From the NCBI GenBank assembly GCA_910578585.1, contig CAJTRG010000001.1, forward strand, positions 1-64,000: a stretch of DNA of 64,000 nt. Direction: 5' to 3'. Shown one piece after another: positions 60,278-64,000 of the stretch (positions are counted from its first letter, which is position 1; every line of letters starts with the position of its first letter). Origin of the DNA: an uncultured Mailhella sp. (GTDB taxonomy: Bacteria > Desulfobacterota > Desulfovibrionia > Desulfovibrionales > Desulfovibrionaceae). The notes under the pieces are model-generated. The model was not told the DNA's origin. It did no database searches and worked only from the letters and a program-made list of their open reading frames with translations. The translations under genes and the position numbers were made by a program.

Positions 60278-61840
60278 TTACCGGGCAAAAGAAACAGCTC
60301 GGCGTTCTCTGATCACCGTGACGCGAATTTGTCCCGGATAGGTGAGTGTTTCTTCAATCTTCGCTACAATATCTTTACAGAGTAAGTAAGCTCTGTCATC
60401 GTCAATATTATCAGAATTAACCATAACGCGAAGTTCTCGTCCGGCTTGAATGGCATAGGCTTTTGATACGCCGTCAAAATCTGTGGCAATGCTTTCCAGT
60501 TCTTCAAGACGTTTGACGTAGCTTTCCATGAGTTCTTTACGAGCGCCTGGACGGGCAGCAGATAAGGAGTCAGCAGCCTGTACCAGCACGGCAAGAGCGG
60601 TTTCAGGATGAACATCTTCATGGTGGGCTGCAATTGCATGGATAATTTCTTTGCTTTCGCCGTATTTCTTTGCAATATCAGCACCGATCAAGGCGTGAGA
60701 GCCTTCCACTTCATGGTCAACAGCCTTGCCAATATCATGGAGAAGACCTGCACGTTTGGCCTTTTTGACATCCATGCCAAGTTCAGCAGCCATCATTCCG
60801 CAAAGGGCAGAAACTTCCAGGGAATGCTGCAAAACATTTTGGGTAAAGCTGGTTCTGTATTTGAGTTGTCCTAAAAGACGCACAATTTCAGCATGAATGC
60901 CGTGCACGCCGGCATCGAAGGTGGCTTGTTCACCCACTTCACGAACTTGGATGTCCAGCTCTTCTTCACATTTCAAAACAATATCTTCAATGCGGGCAGG
61001 GTGGATTCTGCCGTCTTGAATAAGGCGTTCCAGAGCCATGCGTGCAACTTGACGGCGCATGGGGCTGTAGGCTGATAAAATAACGGTTTCAGGGGTATCA
61101 TCAATAATAAGATCAACGCCTGTAGCAGCTTCAATGGCGCGAATATTTCTGCCTTCACGGCCAATAATTCGGCCTTTCATATCTTCGCTGGGAAGAGGCA
61201 CAGCTGTAACAGTTTGTTCGCCGACATAATCACCTGCATAGCGCTGAATTGCACCTGCAATGATTTCTTTTGCTTTTCTGTCAGCATTTTCTTTTGCTTC
61301 TGTTTCAATAACACGGATGATATGTGCTGCTTCGTGACGGGTTCTTGCTTCAATTTCCTGAAATAAACGAGCTTTGGCTTCTTCAACAGTCAGTCCGCAA
61401 ACTTCCTGCAGCTTGCGTTCCTGTTCATCCATAAGGGATTGTAATTCTGCTTCTTTTTCAGCTAATTGTTTTTCTTTGATAGCCTGTTCTTTTTCAGCGG
61501 CTATAACTTCGTCTTCTTTCTTGGTAACGCGTTCAATCTTTTCATCAAGTCTTTCGGTAAGATCCTGAACTTTGCGTTCACGGTTCTTTATATCACGTTC
61601 CTGTTCACGATATTCAATTTCCATTGCCTTTTTTTGCTGTAAAATTTCATCTTGGCACTGGACTAATAATTCTTTCTTTTGGGCTGAAGCTTCCTTTCTT
61701 GCTTCATTGATAATACGTGTAGCCAAATCTTTTGCATCGCCTAAACGTTTGCTTGTTATTCTGTTTTGTACAAAACAGCCAAGCACAATTCCGACAATGG
61801 CAGTAAGAACAATGCTCACGGACAATGATAAAATGTACAT
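60278..61840 (-). CDS. rny: Ribonuclease Y
   Basis: This 520-residue membrane-anchored endoribonuclease initiates mRNA decay. It has an N-terminal helix (about 3-25), a long coiled coil (about 40-200, charged Lys/Glu repeats), a KH domain (GRIIGREGRNIRAIEAATGVDLIIDDTPE) and an HD domain (LLHDIGKAVDHE, HHEDVHPETALAVLVQAADSLSAARPG). Length is exactly typical (about 520 aa). In many bacteria rny is near zapA and the 6S RNA, as here. Confidence 0.96.
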   Translation of the reverse strand: MYILSLSVSIVLTAIVGIVLGCFVQNRITSKRLGDAKDLATRIINEARKEASAQKKELLVQCQDEILQQKKAMEIEYREQERDIKNRERKVQDLTERLDEKIERVTKKEDEVIAAEKEQAIKEKQLAEKEAELQSLMDEQERKLQEVCGLTVEEAKARLFQEIEARTRHEAAHIIRVIETEAKENADRKAKEIIAGAIQRYAGDYVGEQTVTAVPLPSEDMKGRIIGREGRNIRAIEAATGVDLIIDDTPETVILSAYSPMRRQVARMALERLIQDGRIHPARIEDIVLKCEEELDIQVREVGEQATFDAGVHGIHAEIVRLLGQLKYRTSFTQNVLQHSLEVSALCGMMAAELGMDVKKAKRAGLLHDIGKAVDHEVEGSHALIGADIAKKYGESKEIIHAIAAHHEDVHPETALAVLVQAADSLSAARPGARKELMESYVKRLEELESIATDFDGVSKAYAIQAGRELRVMVNSDNIDDDRAYLLCKDIVAKIEETLTYPGQIRVTVIRERRAVSFAR

Positions 61841-61942
61841 TTTTCCCTCTTTATAAAAAAGCCTTTAAAAAATAAAATCAAGCGGTAACACTTGATTATA
61901 AGCAGATTGCAGGTATGTGCAGACGAGGAAAAAGATGTTTTT

Positions 61943-62128
61943 AACTAAAGACCCCAAGATGCCGTGACCAATAAGGGCACGTGACCTGGCTTGCCAGGGT
62001 GGGAATATCAGCAAAACTTTAGGCTTCCTTATACAAAGGCATGCACACCATTTTGTCTCTCAACTCCCTAAAATCGCTTGTACGGCCGGCACCATTGAAT
62101 TGCAACACGTACACCTCAGGGGATATAT
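61943..62128 (-). ncRNA. ssrS: 6S RNA
   Basis: The gap between zapA and rny carries about 180 nt of conserved RNA. On the minus strand CCCC-UGAGGUGU near 62113-62124 pairs with GGCAUCUUGGGG near 61952-61963, forming the closing stem. The apical part reads GGTGTGCATGC, then GGAAGCCTAAAGTTTTGC, which closely parallels E. coli 6S RNA (gagcatgc ... gaagccttaaaactgc). Downstream of zapA is the standard 6S location in proteobacteria. 6S RNA mimics an open promoter and holds sigma-70 RNA polymerase in stationary phase. Ends are approximate. Confidence 0.88.
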
Positions 62129-62139
62129 TTCAAATAATC

Positions 62140-62421
62140 CTACTTGGGATTATCAGGAATACAGTCATCTATTTTTTTCAGCAAAGAGCGCATGGAAGCG
62201 TTTAAATCTTCAATTGTTCCCTTTTGCTGTAATAAATCATCAGTAATACCTAAGAGCAAAATTGCTAATAATCTGTCACGGGTGAGATTACCGCCATGTA
62301 CTTTTAGTTCTTCATAAAGGCTTTGAGCGTATTCATGGGCTTTTCGAACCCGATCATCACCTGCTTCAGTTCTGAATGATACATTCACGAGGTCAAAAGC
62401 ATTGAGGATATATTCTTGCAT
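62140..62421 (-). CDS. zapA: Cell division protein ZapA
   Basis: This 93-residue protein starts MQEYILNAFDLVNVSFRTEAGDD, a ZapA-type opening (usually beginning with a strand and SFRtdaDeeyv), followed by a coiled-coil C-terminal half (LLQQKGTIEDLNASMRSLLKKID). ZapA bundles FtsZ filaments at midcell. It is 9 bp after the zapB-like gene and directly upstream of 6S RNA. Confidence 0.88.
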   Translation of the reverse strand: MQEYILNAFDLVNVSFRTEAGDDRVRKAHEYAQSLYEELKVHGGNLTRDRLLAILLLGITDDLLQQKGTIEDLNASMRSLLKKIDDCIPDNPK

Positions 62422-62430
62422 AAAATTGTC

Positions 62431-62661
62431 TTATTTAGTTAAAACAGTTTCAATTTTTTGCATCAATATTTCAAGACGTTCTTTTACAAGCTGCGTATTC
62501 TGCTGTTCAGTCTTGAGTGTATCAATATATTGAGAACTTTCATTAATTTTTTGCTCACAAGATAAAACTTTATCTTGTAAAACAGAATTTTCTGTTCTTA
62601 ATCTTTCAATTTCTGCAAGCAATGCATCGATACGGTTTTCTAAAAGTTCTAAAAGTTCCAT
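62431..62661 (-). CDS. ZapB-like coiled-coil protein
   Basis: This 76-residue, almost entirely coiled-coil protein opens LELLENRIDALLAEIERLRTEN and ends KERLEILMQKIETVLTK with regular heptads. Size and position just ahead of zapA match the ZapB/DUF904 cell division factor, which binds ZapA in the Z ring. Low-complexity coiled coils are easy to over-assign, so the name rests on context. Confidence 0.75.
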   Translation of the reverse strand: MELLELLENRIDALLAEIERLRTENSVLQDKVLSCEQKINESSQYIDTLKTEQQNTQLVKERLEILMQKIETVLTK

Positions 62662-62736
62662 GGCTTTTTATTAACACAGGGATAAACAAAAAGCAAGTCT
62701 TGAGCAGTGATTTTTGCGAATTTTTCAAGAAATAAT

Positions 62737-63513
62737 TTATAATTGATAGAAAAGAACAAGTGAGATAAATCCGGCCAGTTCCCAGAGAAGACAGTTTGCT
62801 CCCAGAAAATCGCCATTAAACCCATTCTCTCTTTGTGCAATTTTATACAGAGGAAAGGTGAAAAGAAAAGAAAAGCTTGTACACATAATGATTAATGATG
62901 TGTTAAAGCAAAGGGTTGAAGAAAAAAAGAGAAATACAAACCAGTAAAAGAAATATTCCTTCTTGAAATTTGCAAAAAGAATTTTTGCCAGAGAAATCTT
63001 TTGATTGCCTGGTTCGTATAATTCACTGACAACGGGAAATGCCAGTAAGCCCAGTCTGCTCCATAAGCCGACAAAAAGCATTTGCAGGAGAAAGAAACAG
63101 GTATTGTTATTTGCAGCATTCATTTCAAGAAGCTGACTCAATAAACTTGCGGCAAAAAGAAAATAAAAAATAAGGGCTAAAACGCCAAAAGAACCAATCC
63201 GACTGTCTTTTAAAATAATCCTGAATTCTTCCTTTCGTTTACCGCTTCCCATGGCATCAACAATATCTGCCAAGCCGTCGTGGTGGAGTCCGCGAATAAG
63301 AATACAGTCACTCAAAAGAAAAATCAGAGCTGAAAAAAAATAATTATTGATTAAAGCAAGAAATAAAAGAGAAAGACATGCTGAGATGAAAAAAATAACA
63401 GCGCCAACCAGCGGATAGTAATAGACACTTTTTTGCATGGTGCTGTTCGTGTATTCTTTTCCCTGCAAAAGAATGGTAAGAAAAGAAAATGCAGCATGAA
63501 GATTTTGTTTCAT
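62737..63513 (-). CDS. cobS: Cobalamin synthase CobS
   Basis: This 258-residue membrane enzyme joins adenosylcobinamide-GDP with alpha-ribazole, the last assembly step of cobalamin. It has multiple hydrophobic helices and the family motif LRGLHHDGLADIVDAMGSGKRKEEFRIILKDSRIGSFGVLAL (family: GGLHLDGLADTxDGL), including the metal-binding Asp. It supports the B12-dependent nrdJ. It stands apart from other cob genes here. Confidence 0.92.
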   Translation of the reverse strand: MKQNLHAAFSFLTILLQGKEYTNSTMQKSVYYYPLVGAVIFFISACLSLLFLALINNYFFSALIFLLSDCILIRGLHHDGLADIVDAMGSGKRKEEFRIILKDSRIGSFGVLALIFYFLFAASLLSQLLEMNAANNNTCFFLLQMLFVGLWSRLGLLAFPVVSELYEPGNQKISLAKILFANFKKEYFFYWFVFLFFSSTLCFNTSLIIMCTSFSFLFTFPLYKIAQRENGFNGDFLGANCLLWELAGFISLVLFYQL

Positions 63514-63570
63514 AGCAGTGAAGGGAGAAGATTTAAAATAAAAAGTACTTCCGAAGAAGTACCCATTATT

Positions 63571-64000
63571 TTAGTTCTTGGTTGAAATATTGAATGTGAG
63601 GGAATAAATCTGGTGGAAAAAGTCCACATATTCAATATTAACATGGCTTGGAGCAGTAATTCTTGAGGAACTGAAGTTTAGTATTCCTTTAACCCCTGCT
63701 TCAATGAGCTGATCGGCAGCACGCTGTGCCCGTTCCGGCGGGGTGGTGATAATGCCAAGCTCAATGCCAAGTTCAGGTACTTTTTCTTGTAAACGTTTGG
63801 AACAGAAAATTTCCAATCCGTAAGCAACTTCACCGATTTTAAAGGGGTCACAGTCAAAGGCTCCCACAATTCTAATGCCGCGACGGTTAAATTCCTGGTG
63901 ATTTAAAAGTGCACGGCCCAGGTTTCCAACCCCGATAAGTGCAGTACGCCATTCCCTGTTTGCATGCAGACAATCCTTGATTGCGTCCAAAAGGTATTCA
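63571..64000 (-). CDS. rex: Redox-sensing repressor Rex, truncated by the window edge
   Basis: The C-terminal 143 residues are visible; the frame stays open to 64000, so the N-terminal winged helix lies outside. The Rossmann core reads ALIGVGNLGRALLNH (NADH-binding GxGxxG), FDCDPFKIGE and GIITTPPERAQRAADQLIEAGVKGILNFSSSRI, and ends in the family tail VDFFHQIYSLTFNI. Rex derepresses fermentative and respiratory genes when NADH/NAD rises. A TTG at 63990 is internal, not the start. Confidence 0.92.
   Translation of the reverse strand, partial: EYLLDAIKDCLHANREWRTALIGVGNLGRALLNHQEFNRRGIRIVGAFDCDPFKIGEVAYGLEIFCSKRLQEKVPELGIELGIITTPPERAQRAADQLIEAGVKGILNFSSSRITAPSHVNIEYVDFFHQIYSLTFNISTKN

Overview
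The window reads as a chromosomal stretch of a low-to-moderate GC, motile, strictly anaerobic Gram-negative bacterium, most likely a member of the Desulfovibrionales. This is inferred from the combination of genes, not from a database search: a complete outer-membrane lipid transport (Mla) operon, HypC for [NiFe]-hydrogenase maturation, SelB, a B12-dependent class II ribonucleotide reductase, CobS, Rex, a single radical-SAM/DUF2344 fusion protein, a long U32 protein, and flagellin behind a sigma-54 promoter. Most of the window is housekeeping. No tRNA, rRNA or CRISPR array was seen; one structured RNA (6S RNA) was.

Layout. 1-516: internally deleted IS5-like element. 691-5700 (minus): mlaE-F-D-C-A, then gpt and an AI-2E family permease. 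5840-8420 (plus): hypC, an MFS transporter, a P1-family peptidase. 8769-15599: radical SAM/DUF2344 protein, a small conserved protein, a GT8 glycosyltransferase and a U32 protein. 15906-17805: flagellin, then rnc on the other strand. 17840-20656 (minus): a membrane protein of unknown function, nadD and proA. 20843-23180 (plus): a TPR membrane protein and an enhancer-binding-protein-like regulator with a ruined ATPase site. 23593-25326 (minus): umuC and umuD. 25569-30025 (plus): an RND efflux pair. 30457-36007 (minus): a dynamin-like GTPase overlapping an MrfA-MrfB-type helicase-exonuclease fusion. 36246-41006: nrdJ, then a dciA-like gene, an AT-rich gap with DnaA boxes, and dnaA. 41524-45366 (minus): an M24 peptidase, rapZ, hpf, a nitronate monooxygenase-like gene. 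45486-58729 (minus): a twin ABC ATPase, a PHP phosphatase, an exonuclease, selB, fliQ-P-O-N-L, yggS, era, ybeY, pgpH-like and phoH. 58926-64000 (minus): hisG, hisI, rny, 6S RNA, zapA, a zapB-like gene, cobS and a truncated rex.

The most unusual content is in the gaps between genes. Six copies of a fold-back repeat (type 1) lie mainly where two genes converge. Their sequences differ, but the paired arms change together, so the stems are kept. A second repeat (type 2: two hairpins in tandem, four copies) lies beside or inside them. At 30082-30426 one element with TA-flanked ends is inserted inside another with the same ends.

Several proteins keep a family fold but have lost key catalytic residues: the enhancer-binding-like regulator (four ATPase positions), RapZ (P-loop lysine) and, mildly, DnaA (Walker A and B substitutions). 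The dynamin/helicase-nuclease pair, with repeats on both sides, is the best candidate here for an undescribed genome-maintenance or defence module.
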